DNA from: Modestobacter sp. VKM Ac-2977
Lineage (GTDB): Bacteria > Actinomycetota > Actinomycetes > Mycobacteriales > Geodermatophilaceae
NCBI RefSeq assembly: GCF_026968045.1
Contig: NZ_JAPVBQ010000001.1
Span: 434,001-498,000 of the forward strand
Direction: 5' to 3'
DNA: 64,000 bases
Shown here: positions 17,607-26,895 of the stretch, piece by piece
How the letters are laid out: each line of letters begins with the position of its first letter
Numbering within the stretch: the first letter of the stretch is position 1
Notes under the pieces: generated by a model
What the model was told of the DNA's origin: nothing
The model's input: the letters and a program-made list of their open reading frames with translations, nothing else
The model's database searches: none
Translations under genes and position numbers: made by a program

Positions 17607-18827
17607 TCAGGAGAGGCGCTCGAGCACCATCGCCATGCCCTGGCCGCCGCCGACGCACATCGTCTCCAGGCCGAACTGGCCGTCCCGGGCGCGCAGCCCG
17701 TTGAGCAGCGTGCCGGTGATCCGGGCGCCGGTCATGCCGAAGGGGTGCCCGACGGCGATCGCGCCGCCGTGCACGTTCAGCTTGTCGATGTCGATGCCCA
17801 GATCCCGGTAGCTCGGGATGACCTGGGCCGCGAACGCCTCGTTGATCTCCACGAGGTCCATGTCCGAGATGGACATGCCCGCCCGGGCCAGCGCCTGCTG
17901 CGAGGCCGCGACCGGGCCGTAGCCCATGATCTCCGGCGACAGCCCGGTGACCCCGGTGGAGACGATCCGGGCCAGCGGGGTGATGCCCAGCTCCTGCGCC
18001 TTGCGGTCGCTCATGATCACCAGGGCGGCGGCGCCGTCGTTGAGCGGGCAGGCGTTGCCCGCGGTCACCCGGCCGTCGGGGCGGAAGACCGGCTTCAGAC
18101 CGGCGAGCCCCTCGAGCGTGGTGCCGGCGCGCGGGCCGTCGTCGGTGCTGACCACGGTGCCGTCCGGCGTGGTGACCGGGGTGATCTCCCGCTCCCAGAA
18201 GCCGTTGGCGATCGCCTGCTCGGCCAGGTTCTGGCTGCGCACGGCGAACTCGTCCATCTCCTGGCGGGAGACGTCCTTGAGCAGCGCGAGGTTCTCCGCG
18301 GTCTGGCCCATGGCGATGTAGGCGTTGGGGAGGTCACCGTCCTCGCGCGGGTCCCGCCAGCTCTCCGCACCGCTCTCGGCGGTCTTGGCCACCCGGGCCT
18401 CGGCGTCGGCGAAGCGCGGGTTGTGGGTGTCCGGGATGGCGTCGGAGTTGCCCTTGGTGAACCGGGACACCAGCTCGACGCCGGCGGAGATGAACACGTC
18501 GCCCTCGCCGGCCTTGATCGCGTGCAGCGCCATCCGGGTGGTCTGCAGCGACGAGGAGCAGTACCGGGTGATCGTCGTCCCGGGCAGGTGGTCCATGCCC
18601 ATCAGGACGGCGACGACCCGGCCCATGTTGAAGCCCTGCTCACCGCCGGGGAGGCCACACCCGAGCATCAGGTCGTCGATGTCGGTCGGGTCCAGCTGCG
18701 GCACCTGGTCCAGCGCGGCCCGGGTGATCGTCGCGGCCAGGTCGTCCGGCCGGAGGTCCTTCAGCGACCCCTTGAACGCGCGGCCGATGGGGGAGCGGGC
18801 GGCGGCGACGATGACGGCTTCGGGCAT
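17607..18827 (-). CDS. Acetyl-CoA C-acyltransferase (thiolase, FadA type)
   Basis: A 406-residue thiolase that cleaves 3-ketoacyl-CoA in beta-oxidation (or condenses acetyl-CoA in reverse). The nucleophile Cys90 is in TRYCSSSLQTTRMAL, the catalytic His361 in GGAIAVGHPFGMTGAR, and Cys391 in MCVGGGQGMAMVLE. The start MPEAVIVAAARSPIGRAFKG is canonical. ATG 18827 has GGAGG five bases upstream on the minus strand. A 14-bp palindrome at 18889-18902 overlaps a plausible -10 box, suggesting repression by a TetR-type regulator; the regulator is not in the window. Chain-length preference is not determinable. Confidence 0.95.
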   Translation of the reverse strand: MPEAVIVAAARSPIGRAFKGSLKDLRPDDLAATITRAALDQVPQLDPTDIDDLMLGCGLPGGEQGFNMGRVVAVLMGMDHLPGTTITRYCSSSLQTTRMALHAIKAGEGDVFISAGVELVSRFTKGNSDAIPDTHNPRFADAEARVAKTAESGAESWRDPREDGDLPNAYIAMGQTAENLALLKDVSRQEMDEFAVRSQNLAEQAIANGFWEREITPVTTPDGTVVSTDDGPRAGTTLEGLAGLKPVFRPDGRVTAGNACPLNDGAAALVIMSDRKAQELGITPLARIVSTGVTGLSPEIMGYGPVAASQQALARAGMSISDMDLVEINEAFAAQVIPSYRDLGIDIDKLNVHGGAIAVGHPFGMTGARITGTLLNGLRARDGQFGLETMCVGGGQGMAMVLERLS

Positions 18828-18885
18828 GGGTCCTCCACGATGAGGCGCGCCACCTCGAGGGCGGCGACGGACGTCAGATGACCCG

Positions 18886-18902
18886 AACCTACCCCCGGGT
18901 AG
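18886..18902 (-). promoter_or_regulatory. Thiolase promoter with overlapping palindromic operator
   Basis: On the minus strand TAGGTT (18891 to 18886) fits a -10 box. It overlaps the perfect palindrome CTACCC-CC-GGGTAG at 18889-18902 (plus-strand reading). A start near 18879 would give a leader of about 52 bases with a GGAGG site. Operator function is inferred from symmetry and position. Confidence 0.5.
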
Positions 18903-18929
18903 CTCCGCCGTCCGTCGGCGGCGGGGGGC

Positions 18930-19949
18930 TCACCGCGGTGCGGCCTCGAGCGCGGACTCGTCGGCCTGCTCGGGCGTCGGGATGTCCGGGGGCCGCCGTC
19001 GACGGAGCCGGGCCCACGGGCCCCGGGGACCGGTCTCGTTCCCGCGGACGGCGGTCGGCTGCACCTCGGTGCCGGTGCGGCCGGCGGCCCGGGCCGCGGC
19101 CTGGGCGACCGGCCGGACGGTGTCCCGGCGCAGCCGCATCCCCCGGTCGGCTGCCGCGGGCCACACGCCGATCGAGTCGGCGATCGAGGGCAGCACCGAG
19201 GCGGCCGCCGCGGCGTACCCGGCCGCCGACGGGTGGAACTCGTCGTGGCTGAACAGCCCCCGGTCGCTGGCGAACGAGGGGCCGAGCACCGAGCCCAGGG
19301 AGACGGTGCGCCCGCCCTCGGCGACCACGGCGATCGTCTGCGCGGCGGCCAGCTGGCGGCTCCAGCGCCGGGCCAGCACCCGCAGCGGCTGGGCGATCGG
19401 CCGGATGGTGCCCAGGTCGGGGCAGGTGCCGACGACGACCTGGCAGTCGGCGGCGATCAGCCGGCGCACGGCCTCGGCCAGCGCCCGCACCGAGTCCGCG
19501 GGCCGGGCCCGGCTGGTGACGTCGTTGGCGCCGATCATGATCAGCGCGACGTCGGGGCGTTCGAGCAGGGCCTGGTCCACCTGCGCGGCGAGGTCCTTGG
19601 ACACGGCACCGGACCTGGCGAACTTGGCCAGCCGGACCGGCCGCTCGGCCAGCTCGGCCAGCGCAGCAGCGACCAGCACGCCAGGGGTCTCCCCGGCGTC
19701 GTCCACCCCGAGGCCCACGGCGCTGGAGTCGCCGAGCACCGCGAACACGAGCGGCTTGCCCCGACCGCGGCCGTACACGCCGTTGCCGGTGGGAGGGTCG
19801 GCCTCGGACGGGTTCGCCTTGACCCGTCGCCGGGCGGCCCGGGCCTCCTGGCGCAACAGCGCCACCAGCGCGGCGCCGGCCAGCCCCACACCGCCACCGC
19901 CGTAGGCAGCGCCGGTCGCCAGCCGCCGCGCCCTGCTCGCTCGCGTCAC
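18930..19949 (-). CDS. SGNH/GDSL-type esterase
   Basis: A 339-residue hydrolase. Block I FAVLGDSSAVGLG contains the nucleophile Ser75, block III is IGAND, and block V is DEFHPSAAGY with the Asp and His. A hydrophobic segment at about 16-34 with a basic start suggests a membrane anchor or signal, so it may act at the cell surface on acyl or acetyl esters of polysaccharide or lipid. The C-terminal 70 residues are Arg/Pro-rich and likely disordered. GTG 19949 is the only start giving the hydrophobic N-terminus. Substrate is unknown. Confidence 0.85.
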   Translation of the reverse strand: MTRASRARRLATGAAYGGGGVGLAGAALVALLRQEARAARRRVKANPSEADPPTGNGVYGRGRGKPLVFAVLGDSSAVGLGVDDAGETPGVLVAAALAELAERPVRLAKFARSGAVSKDLAAQVDQALLERPDVALIMIGANDVTSRARPADSVRALAEAVRRLIAADCQVVVGTCPDLGTIRPIAQPLRVLARRWSRQLAAAQTIAVVAEGGRTVSLGSVLGPSFASDRGLFSHDEFHPSAAGYAAAAASVLPSIADSIGVWPAAADRGMRLRRDTVRPVAQAAARAAGRTGTEVQPTAVRGNETGPRGPWARLRRRRPPDIPTPEQADESALEAAPR

Positions 19950-20024
19950 CCGGCCCGTCCTCTCTCCCGGCTCCTCGGCCGCGTGCTGCGGCCGGGAGCG
20001 CTGATTCCCAGGCTAGCCACCCCC

Positions 20025-20030
20025 TACGGT
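20025..20030 (+). promoter_or_regulatory. -10 box of the DUF2252 gene, leaderless arrangement
   Basis: TACGGT ends 6 bases before GTG 20037. No Shine-Dalgarno sequence is present between them. Confidence 0.5.
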
Positions 20031-20036
20031 GGGGCC

Positions 20037-21398
20037 GTGGACGAACGCGCTGAGATCACCCCTGCTGGCGAGGACCCCGCCGACCGGCAGCAGCAGATCG
20101 TCGACGTCCTCGTCGACGCCTTCTCCGACCTCATGGCCGCCGATGCCGACGCCTTCCGCACCAAGTTCCGCAAGATGGCAGCGGACCCGTTCGCCTTCTA
20201 CCGCGGGTCGGCATGTCTGTTCTACGCCGACATGGCGACGCTCACGGACCCGTGGTGTGACGAGCGGACGTCGCGGGTGTGGATCCAGGGTGACCTGCAC
20301 GCGGAGAACTTCGGCACCTACATGGACGGGCAGGGGCGGATCGTCTTCGACGTCAACGACTTCGACGAGGCCTACCTCGGCCACGTCAGCTGGGACCTCC
20401 GCCGGTTCGCCGCCAGCTTCGCCCTCCTCGCCTGGCGCAAGGCGCTCGGCGACGACGTGATCGACGCCGTGCTGCGCCGCTACCTGGAGTCCTACCTGGA
20501 CCAGGTGCACGCCTTCGTCGCCGCCGACGACGACCGCTCCTTCGCCCTCCGCCGGGAGAACACCGAGGGTGCGGTGCACGAGCTCGTGCTGGAGACCACC
20601 GAGCACACCCGGATCGCGCTGCTGGAGCGGATGACGGTGATCGAGGGCCACCAGCGCCGCTTCGCCGACCGCCCGCGCACCCGCCGGCTGGACGATGCCG
20701 AGCGGGACCGCGTGCTGGCCGCCGTGGAGCGGTACCGGGAGACGCTGCCGCCCGGCAAGCGCCGCCGGGAGGTCACCTACGACGTGAAGGACGTCGTCGC
20801 CGCCGGCGGCTTCGGCATCGGCAGCGCCGGGTTGCCGGCCTACAACGTGCTGATCGAGGGGTACGACCAGGCGCTGGAGAACGACGTCGTCCTGTCGATG
20901 AAGCAGGGCAACGTCCCGGCGCCCAGCCGGGTGGTGACCGACCCGGAGATCCGCCGGCACTTCGAGCACGAGGGGCACCGGACGGCGATGAGCCAGCGGG
21001 CGCTGCAGTCCTACGCCTCGGCCTTCCTCGGGCACACCGAGATCGACGGCGTGGGCTTCGTGGTCGCCGAGCTCTCGCCCTACGAGCTCGACCTGGACTG
21101 GGACGACCTGACCGAGCCGGAGGAGATCCTGCCCGTGGTCGCCCAACTGGGGCGGGCCACGGCCAAGATGCACTGCGTCGGGGACGCCGACAGCGACCAC
21201 GAACTGGTCGACTTCCAGACCGAGGACGCGATCACCGAGATGATCGGCGACCGGCGCGAGGAGTTCATCGCCGACCTGATCGACTTCGCGCACTCCTACG
21301 CCGAGCGCACCCGCGCCGACCACCGGCTCTTCGTCAACGCCTTCCGGTCCGGTCAGATCCCGGGGGTCAGCTCCAGCGGAGCCCTCCCGGTCACCTGA
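20037..21398 (+). CDS. DUF2252 family protein (kinase-like fold)
   Basis: A 453-residue cytoplasmic protein of unknown function. Conserved DUF2252 text is visible: KMAADPFAFYRGSACLFYAD, WIQGDLHAENFGTYMDGQG, and FDVNDFDEAYLGHVSWDLRR. The GDLHxxN and following DVNDFD resemble the catalytic and metal-binding segments of aminoglycoside-phosphotransferase-like kinases, so a small-molecule kinase activity is plausible but unproven. Later segments DVAGRGFGIGS-like (VVAAGGFGIGSAGLPAYNVL) and LSMKQGNVPAPSR fit the family. GTG 20037 starts in the leaderless position. The stop overlaps the convergent GNAT gene by 8 bases. Confidence 0.85.
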   Translation: MDERAEITPAGEDPADRQQQIVDVLVDAFSDLMAADADAFRTKFRKMAADPFAFYRGSACLFYADMATLTDPWCDERTSRVWIQGDLHAENFGTYMDGQGRIVFDVNDFDEAYLGHVSWDLRRFAASFALLAWRKALGDDVIDAVLRRYLESYLDQVHAFVAADDDRSFALRRENTEGAVHELVLETTEHTRIALLERMTVIEGHQRRFADRPRTRRLDDAERDRVLAAVERYRETLPPGKRRREVTYDVKDVVAAGGFGIGSAGLPAYNVLIEGYDQALENDVVLSMKQGNVPAPSRVVTDPEIRRHFEHEGHRTAMSQRALQSYASAFLGHTEIDGVGFVVAELSPYELDLDWDDLTEPEEILPVVAQLGRATAKMHCVGDADSDHELVDFQTEDAITEMIGDRREEFIADLIDFAHSYAERTRADHRLFVNAFRSGQIPGVSSSGALPVT

Positions 21399-21858
21399 TC
21401 GGCAGCTCGATCAGCATGCCGCGGTGCGCGCCCACCGGCCGCAGGTCGTACTCGTCGGTGACGATCTGGAAGCCCAGGCGCTCGTAGAAGCCGACGGCGG
21501 AGGCCCGGGCGTCGCACCAGACCAGCTGCCCGCCGCAGGCGGCCACCCGGGTCAGGCCCGCGGCCACCAGGGCCCGGCCGGCGCCGAGCCCCCGCACCCG
21601 CGGGTCGGTGGCCATGCCCCGCAGCTGCCAGGAGCCCTCGCCCTCCCGCCAGGGGCAGTCGCGCGGGTGGAAGCGGACCACGCCGACCACCTCGTCGCCG
21701 TCGATCCGGGCGGCCAGGTGCAGCGTGTACGGAGCGTCGTCCTCGTCGATCTCGAGCGGTCGGCCCTGGCGCAGCTCCTGGGCGCGCAGCGGGTAGGTCG
21801 TCGCCGCGGCGACCTGCTCGATGGTGATCGTCCCGGACTCCGCCTCGGTGGTCACCAC
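21391..21858 (-). CDS. GNAT family N-acetyltransferase
   Basis: A 155-residue acetyltransferase. The acetyl-CoA pyrophosphate loop is RGMATDPRVRGLGAGRALVAAG (about 80-101, motif R-x-x-G-x-G/A), followed by LVWCDARASAVGFYERLGFQIV, the usual C-terminal segment. It resembles the ElaA/PhnO-type small-molecule acetyltransferases. The substrate is unknown. The gene starts at GTG 21858 (two consecutive GTG codons) and ends inside the last codons of the convergent DUF2252 gene. Confidence 0.88.
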   Translation of the reverse strand: MVTTEAESGTITIEQVAAATTYPLRAQELRQGRPLEIDEDDAPYTLHLAARIDGDEVVGVVRFHPRDCPWREGEGSWQLRGMATDPRVRGLGAGRALVAAGLTRVAACGGQLVWCDARASAVGFYERLGFQIVTDEYDLRPVGAHRGMLIELPIR

Positions 21859-21992
21859 AACAGTGTCCCCGATCCGGGCCCGGCGCGTCTCCGATCCCCG
21901 GTTCTCGACCGGCTTCCCTGACCGGACGCGGTCATCGCGCTCCCAGACCGGCGCAGAGGACAGCGCTGCTCAGCTCATCTGATCACTGTCCG

Positions 21993-23987
21993 TCACCGAC
22001 CGCCTCGTCCTCGGCGTGTGCGGAGGTAGTCGGCGACGACGTACTCGCCCAGCCGCTCGCTGTCGGGCTGGAACACCCGGCCGCCGGCCCGCGCGGTGAT
22101 GTCGTGCACGAACTCCACCAGCCCGGGCTCCGGGTCCAGGGCGAAGACGTTGAGCGTCGCGCCCGCGCGGGCCACCCGCTCCACCTCGGCCACCGTGCGG
22201 GCGATCGTCTCGGGCATCGGCGGCCAGCAGAAGTACGGCGTCCCGTCGTCCTCCAGGTGGGCGGTCGGCTCCCCGTCGGTGACCACCAGCACCACCGGCT
22301 CGGCGTCCCGGTGCCGGGCCAGGAAGCGGCGGGCCAGCATCAGGCCGTGCTGCAGGTTGGTGCCCTGCAGGGTGTCGACGCTCAGCTCGGCGAGGGTCTC
22401 CGGGCGCAGCACCTGGGCGGTGGAGGAGAAGCCGATGATCTCGATGGCGTCCTGCGGGAACTGGGTGGTCACCAGCGAGTGCAGGGCCATCGCCGTCGAC
22501 TTGGCCGCGCCCCAGGTGCCGCGCAGCGCCATCGAGTAGGAGAGGTCGACCAGCAGCGCCACCGCGGCCCCGGTGCGCCGTTCGGTCTCCACCACCTCGA
22601 AGTCCTCGACGGCGATCTGCACCCGGCGCTGGCCGTCCTCCCGGGGGGTGCCGGCGCTGCGCAGCACGGCGTTGCGCACCGTGCGGACGACGTCCAGTGG
22701 CTGCTCGTCGCCGAACCGCCACTCCCGCGAGGCGCCGGTCAGCTCCCCGGCGGCGCCGGCGTCGGCGACGTCGTGCTCCCCGCGACCGGTGGCCGACAGC
22801 TTCGCGAACACCCGGCGCAGGGCCGTGGCCCCCAGTCGGCGCACCGCCTTGGGGGAGAGCTGCAGCGCCCCCTCCGAGCGGTCGAGCCAGCCCTGCCGCT
22901 CCAGCTCCCGCTCCAGCCGGCGCAGCGCCGCGAGGTCGTCGACGGCCGAGCGGCCCAGTGCCTGCTCCAGCAGCTCCTCGTCCACGTCGGCCAGGGAGGC
23001 GCCGGCGTAGCCCTGGGACAGCTGCTGGGACAGCGCCTCCAGGTCGGCCAGTTCGGCGACGGCGGTCGTCGCGTCGCCGAGCCCGAGTGGCTGGTCCCCG
23101 TCGGGCACCGGGCCGCGCTGGCCCCACGGCAGGTCCGGCCGGGCCTGCCGCAGCGCATCGGACAGGTGCGCCATCTCGCTCTGCAGCCCGAGGTCGCCCA
23201 TCGCCTGGCCCATCAGGTCCTGCAGCTCGGCCCGCTGCTCGGCCGACAGCCCGGCCATCATCCGCTCCTGGGCGGCCGCCCGGCGGGCGAGGGAGTCGAT
23301 CAGCTCCTCCACCGACTGCGGGTCGTCGGGGAAGAACTGCCCGTGCCGGTCCATGAAGTCGGCGAACTGCTGGTCGGTGTCCTCGCCCCGGTTGTGCGCG
23401 TCGACCAGCGCGGACAGGTCGGCGACCATGTCCTTGACCGCCTGCATCGCCGCGCCGTCGCCGTCCTGCATCTGCTGCAGGGCCTGCTTCATCCCCTGGA
23501 ACGAGCTGTCCAGCACCTCCTGCCGGAGCAGGTCCTCGATCTCCCGGTAGGCCTGGGCGGCCTCGGGCGAGCGCCAGGCGTGGTCCTTCAGGGCGCGGAC
23601 GGCCCCGGCGGTGTCCTCCGGCAACGCGTCGAGCTCGGCCTCGGCCAGCCGGGCGGCGTCGTCGGGGTCGGGGAACAGCGCGGTCCGCTCGGCCTCGACC
23701 GCCCGGTCCAGCAGCTCCCGGACCTGCTCCAGCGTGCCGTCCAGCCGGCCTGCCTCGCGGGCCTGGCGCAGCCGGTCCCGGACGGTGCGGCGCAGCTGGT
23801 CCAGCCCGCGCCGGCCGTCGACGCCGCGGCGCAGCAGGTCGCGCATCGCCTCGCGCACGCCGCTGCCGGCCAGCACCTGGTCGCCGATCTCGTCGACCGC
23901 GGACCCCACGTCGTAGGGCGGCGCCAGGGGGTCGGGCCCGCCCCGCCACTTGCCGTACCGGTACCCGCCGTGCCGTCGCTGCGGCAT
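21993..23987 (-). CDS. VWA domain protein partnered with MoxR-type ATPase
   Basis: A 664-residue soluble protein. The C-terminal von Willebrand A domain carries the metal-ion-dependent adhesion site DLSYSMAL (D-x-S-x-S) at about 476, VLVVTDGEPTAHLED, and GATLNVFALDPEPGLVEFV. The long N-terminal part is helical and rich in Glu, Arg, Gln and Leu (likely coiled coils at 60-130 and 180-280). AAA-VWA pairs assemble or remodel metal-containing or membrane complexes; the target here is unknown. The ATG lies one base beyond the stop of the upstream AAA gene, so the two are surely co-transcribed. Confidence 0.85.
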   Translation of the reverse strand: MPQRRHGGYRYGKWRGGPDPLAPPYDVGSAVDEIGDQVLAGSGVREAMRDLLRRGVDGRRGLDQLRRTVRDRLRQAREAGRLDGTLEQVRELLDRAVEAERTALFPDPDDAARLAEAELDALPEDTAGAVRALKDHAWRSPEAAQAYREIEDLLRQEVLDSSFQGMKQALQQMQDGDGAAMQAVKDMVADLSALVDAHNRGEDTDQQFADFMDRHGQFFPDDPQSVEELIDSLARRAAAQERMMAGLSAEQRAELQDLMGQAMGDLGLQSEMAHLSDALRQARPDLPWGQRGPVPDGDQPLGLGDATTAVAELADLEALSQQLSQGYAGASLADVDEELLEQALGRSAVDDLAALRRLERELERQGWLDRSEGALQLSPKAVRRLGATALRRVFAKLSATGRGEHDVADAGAAGELTGASREWRFGDEQPLDVVRTVRNAVLRSAGTPREDGQRRVQIAVEDFEVVETERRTGAAVALLVDLSYSMALRGTWGAAKSTAMALHSLVTTQFPQDAIEIIGFSSTAQVLRPETLAELSVDTLQGTNLQHGLMLARRFLARHRDAEPVVLVVTDGEPTAHLEDDGTPYFCWPPMPETIARTVAEVERVARAGATLNVFALDPEPGLVEFVHDITARAGGRVFQPDSERLGEYVVADYLRTRRGRGGR

Positions 23988-23988
23988 C

Positions 23989-25467
23989 TCAGGCTCCGTA
24001 GACCGTGCGCGAGCCGTCGGTGTCCTTGGCCAGCCGGCGGGTCAGCCACAGCCCCTCGAGCGCGAACTCGACGGCGGCGGCGGCCTGCTCGGCGGACTGC
24101 TCGCCCTCGGGCACCCCGAGTCGGCCGAGCAGCTGGGCCAGGTGCGGGATGGTGCCCAGCTGCCCGAGCAGGACGGCGGCCGGCACCAGGTCACCGGACT
24201 CCACGGTGTCCCCGCCGGTGAAGTGCTCCTGCAGGCCGGTGAGGTCCAGCCCGCCGCAACGGGCCCGGAAGGTCTGCGCGGTGGCCTGGCGCAGCAGGTG
24301 CTCGAGCACCTCCAGGTCACGGTCGTCGTCGGCGTCGCTGCCGGAGTCGGCGAACTCCACCTTCCCGCGGCTGGCCGGGACGATGCTGGGCAGGTCGACC
24401 ACCCGCGCCACCGGCCGGCTCTCCCCGGCGACGGCGGCCCGGCGCACCGCCGAGGCGGCCACCGTCTCCAGCCCGGCGATGGCGAACCGGGCGCTGACCC
24501 CGGAGCGCTGGTCGACGTGGCTGGACTCACGGACCAGCCGGGTGAACCGGGCGACGATCTCCACCAGGTGCTGCGGCACCAGCGGGGTGCCGAGCTCGTC
24601 GCTCCCGCCCAGCCAGGTCGTCTGCGCCTCCTGCTCCAGCAACCGCACCTCGTCGGCGAGCTCGATCGGGTAGTGGGTGCGGACCTCGGCGCCGAACCGG
24701 TCCTTGAGCGGGGTGATGATCCGGCCGCGGTTGGTGTAGTCCTCCGGGTTGGCGCTGGCGACCAGCAGCAGGTCCAGCGGCAGCCGCACCCGGTACCCGC
24801 GGATCTGGATGTCCCGCTCCTCCAGCACGTTGAGCAGCGCGACCTGGATCCGCTCGGCCAGGTCGGGCAGCTCGTTGACGCTGAAGATGCCGCGGTTGGT
24901 GCGCGGCACCAGCCCGTAGTGGACCGTCTCCGGGTCGCCCAGGGTGCGGCCCTCGGCCACCTTGATCGGGTCGACGTCGCCGATCAGGTCGCCGACGCTG
25001 GTGTCGGGGGTGGCCAGCTTCTCGCCGAACCGCTCGCTGCGGTGCAGCCAGCCGACCGGGGTCGCGTCGCCGTGCTCGGCGACCTGCCGGTGCCCCCAGA
25101 CGCTGATCGGCTGCAGCGGGTGCTCGTTGAGCTCGCTGCCGACCAGCACCGGGGTCCACTCGTCGAGCAGGCCGACCAGGGTGCGGATCAGCCGGGTCTT
25201 GCCCTGGCCGCGCTCGCCGAGCAGGACGAGGTCGTGCCCGGCGATGAGTGCCCGCTCGACCTCGGGCACGACGGTGTCCTCGAACCCGACGATGCCGGGC
25301 AGCGTGGGCTCGCCGGCGGCCAGCCGGGCGAGGAGGTTCTGGCGGATCTCGGCCTTGACCGGCCGGGGGGCGGCCCCGCTGTCGCGGAGCTCGCCGAGAG
25401 TGGTGGGAGCGGGAGGGGTGGGGGACTGGGAGGTCCCCGTCAGTGCGGCGTCCGTCACCTCGACCAC
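23989..25467 (-). CDS. MoxR/magnesium-chelatase-type AAA+ ATPase
   Basis: A 492-residue AAA+ ATPase. Walker A is LLGERGQGKTRL (about 83-94); the Walker B position reads GIFSVNELPDL, with Asn before the catalytic Glu instead of Asp. Sensor 1 is LLLVASANPEDYTNRGR and the arginine-finger region follows at ITPLKDRFGAEV. The C-terminal lid ends in a helical region with VEFALEGLWLTRRLAKD. It works with the VWA protein encoded one base downstream. GTG 25467 or GTG 25458 are possible starts; neither has a strong ribosome-binding site. Divergent from ilvA. Confidence 0.87.
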   Translation of the reverse strand: MVEVTDAALTGTSQSPTPPAPTTLGELRDSGAAPRPVKAEIRQNLLARLAAGEPTLPGIVGFEDTVVPEVERALIAGHDLVLLGERGQGKTRLIRTLVGLLDEWTPVLVGSELNEHPLQPISVWGHRQVAEHGDATPVGWLHRSERFGEKLATPDTSVGDLIGDVDPIKVAEGRTLGDPETVHYGLVPRTNRGIFSVNELPDLAERIQVALLNVLEERDIQIRGYRVRLPLDLLLVASANPEDYTNRGRIITPLKDRFGAEVRTHYPIELADEVRLLEQEAQTTWLGGSDELGTPLVPQHLVEIVARFTRLVRESSHVDQRSGVSARFAIAGLETVAASAVRRAAVAGESRPVARVVDLPSIVPASRGKVEFADSGSDADDDRDLEVLEHLLRQATAQTFRARCGGLDLTGLQEHFTGGDTVESGDLVPAAVLLGQLGTIPHLAQLLGRLGVPEGEQSAEQAAAAVEFALEGLWLTRRLAKDTDGSRTVYGA

Positions 25468-25536
25468 GGTACGACGGACCTGTGACACCCGGGTGTCCGT
25501 CGCACCGCGCATCCGCGGACTGCGAGGATCGGCGGC

Positions 25537-26763
25537 GTGTCCGTCCCCGGTGCAGTGCCCCTGGTCAGCGGTGCCGACGTCGAGTCCGCCGCGCGCCTGC
25601 TGGACGGCGTGGTGCGCCGGACGCCGCTGGAGCACTCCCGGGCGCTGGCCGAACGGGTCGGCGGGCCCGCGTGGCTCAAGTGCGAGAACCTGCAGCGCAC
25701 CGGCTCGTTCAAGATCCGCGGCGCCTACACCCGGATCGCCCGGCTCAGCGACGCCGAGCGCGCCCGGGGCGTGGTCGCGGCCAGCGCCGGCAACCACGCG
25801 CAGGGCGTCGCGCTGGCCGCCCGCGAGCTCGGTGCGGCTGCGACCGTGTTCATGCCGGAGAGCGCCCCGCTGCCCAAGGTCGCCGCCACCCGCGGCTACG
25901 GCGCGGACGCACGGCTCGGCGGGGAGACCCTCACCGAGGCGATCGTCTCGGCGGTGGAGTTCGCCGACCGGACCGGCTCGGTCTTCATCCACCCCTTCGA
26001 CCACCCCGACGTCATCGCCGGGCAGGGCACCGTGGGCCTGGAGGTGCTCGAGCAGTGCCCGGACGTGTCGACGGTGGTCGTCTGCACCGGCGGCGGCGGG
26101 CTGGTGTCCGGGATCGCCGCCGCGGTGAAGGCCCGCCGTCCCGACGTCCGGGTGGTCGCGGTCCAGGCAGCGACGGCGGCCGCCTTCCCCGCCTCGCTGG
26201 CCGCCGGCCGGCCGGTACCGCTGACCAGCATGGCGACGATGGCCGACGGCATCGCCGTCGCCGCCCCCGGTGACCTCACCCTGGCGCACGTCTCCGGCCT
26301 GGTCGACGACGTCGTCACGGTCAGCGAGGGCGACCTCTCCCGGGCGCTGCTGTTCTGCCTGGAGCGGGCCAAGCTGGTGGTCGAGCCGGCCGGGGTCGCC
26401 GCGGTCGCCGCGCTGCTGGCCGACCCCGCTGCCTTCGCCCCGCCGGTCGTGGCGGTCGTCTCCGGCGGCAACATCGACCCGGTGCTGATGATGAAGGTCG
26501 TCCAGCACGGCATGGCCGCCGCCGGGCGCTACCTGTCGCTGCGGGTGCAGGTGCTCGACCGGCCGGGCTCGCTCGCCGGGCTGCTCCGGGAGCTGGCCGG
26601 CCTGGCCGCCAACGTGCTCTCCGTCGAGCACGAGCGGTTGACGCCGCGCCTGGTGCTGGGCGAGGTGGAGGTCGGCGTGCACCTGGAGACCCGCGGCCCC
26701 GACCACGCCGAGCACGTGCTGGCCGCACTGTCCGCGGCCGGGTACGCCCCTCGCGTCGACTGA
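25537..26763 (+). CDS. ilvA: Threonine ammonia-lyase (threonine deaminase)
   Basis: A 408-residue pyridoxal-phosphate enzyme that turns threonine into 2-oxobutyrate for isoleucine synthesis or catabolism. The PLP lysine is in RTGSFKIRGA, the phosphate loop is CTGGGGLVSG, and ASAGNHAQGVA is the Asn-containing cofactor loop. A single C-terminal ACT-like regulatory domain begins near RYLSLRVQVLDRPGSLAGLL (about 330). Length matches the short (IlvA/TdcB with one ACT) form. The GTG start follows GAGGAT by 7 bases, a weak leaderless candidate. A hairpin at 26814-26832 may end it. Confidence 0.93.
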   Translation: MSVPGAVPLVSGADVESAARLLDGVVRRTPLEHSRALAERVGGPAWLKCENLQRTGSFKIRGAYTRIARLSDAERARGVVAASAGNHAQGVALAARELGAAATVFMPESAPLPKVAATRGYGADARLGGETLTEAIVSAVEFADRTGSVFIHPFDHPDVIAGQGTVGLEVLEQCPDVSTVVVCTGGGGLVSGIAAAVKARRPDVRVVAVQAATAAAFPASLAAGRPVPLTSMATMADGIAVAAPGDLTLAHVSGLVDDVVTVSEGDLSRALLFCLERAKLVVEPAGVAAVAALLADPAAFAPPVVAVVSGGNIDPVLMMKVVQHGMAAAGRYLSLRVQVLDRPGSLAGLLRELAGLAANVLSVEHERLTPRLVLGEVEVGVHLETRGPDHAEHVLAALSAAGYAPRVD

Positions 26764-26813
26764 CCGGCGCGGACCGATGACTTCTCCGGGCGGGGCGGGT
26801 CTGCACCCGGTGA

Positions 26814-26832
26814 GCCGTCGCACCGCGACGGC
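26814..26832 (+). terminator. Hairpin after ilvA
   Basis: GCCGTCGC (26814-26821) pairs exactly with GCGACGGC (26825-26832) over a 3-base loop, 50 bases past the ilvA stop. No T-run is present. Confidence 0.45.
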
Positions 26833-26895
26833 CGGACGGACCACGCGTCGTCGGAGGAGTTGTTCATGGAACGGACCCGCCGGGTGCCCGGAAAA

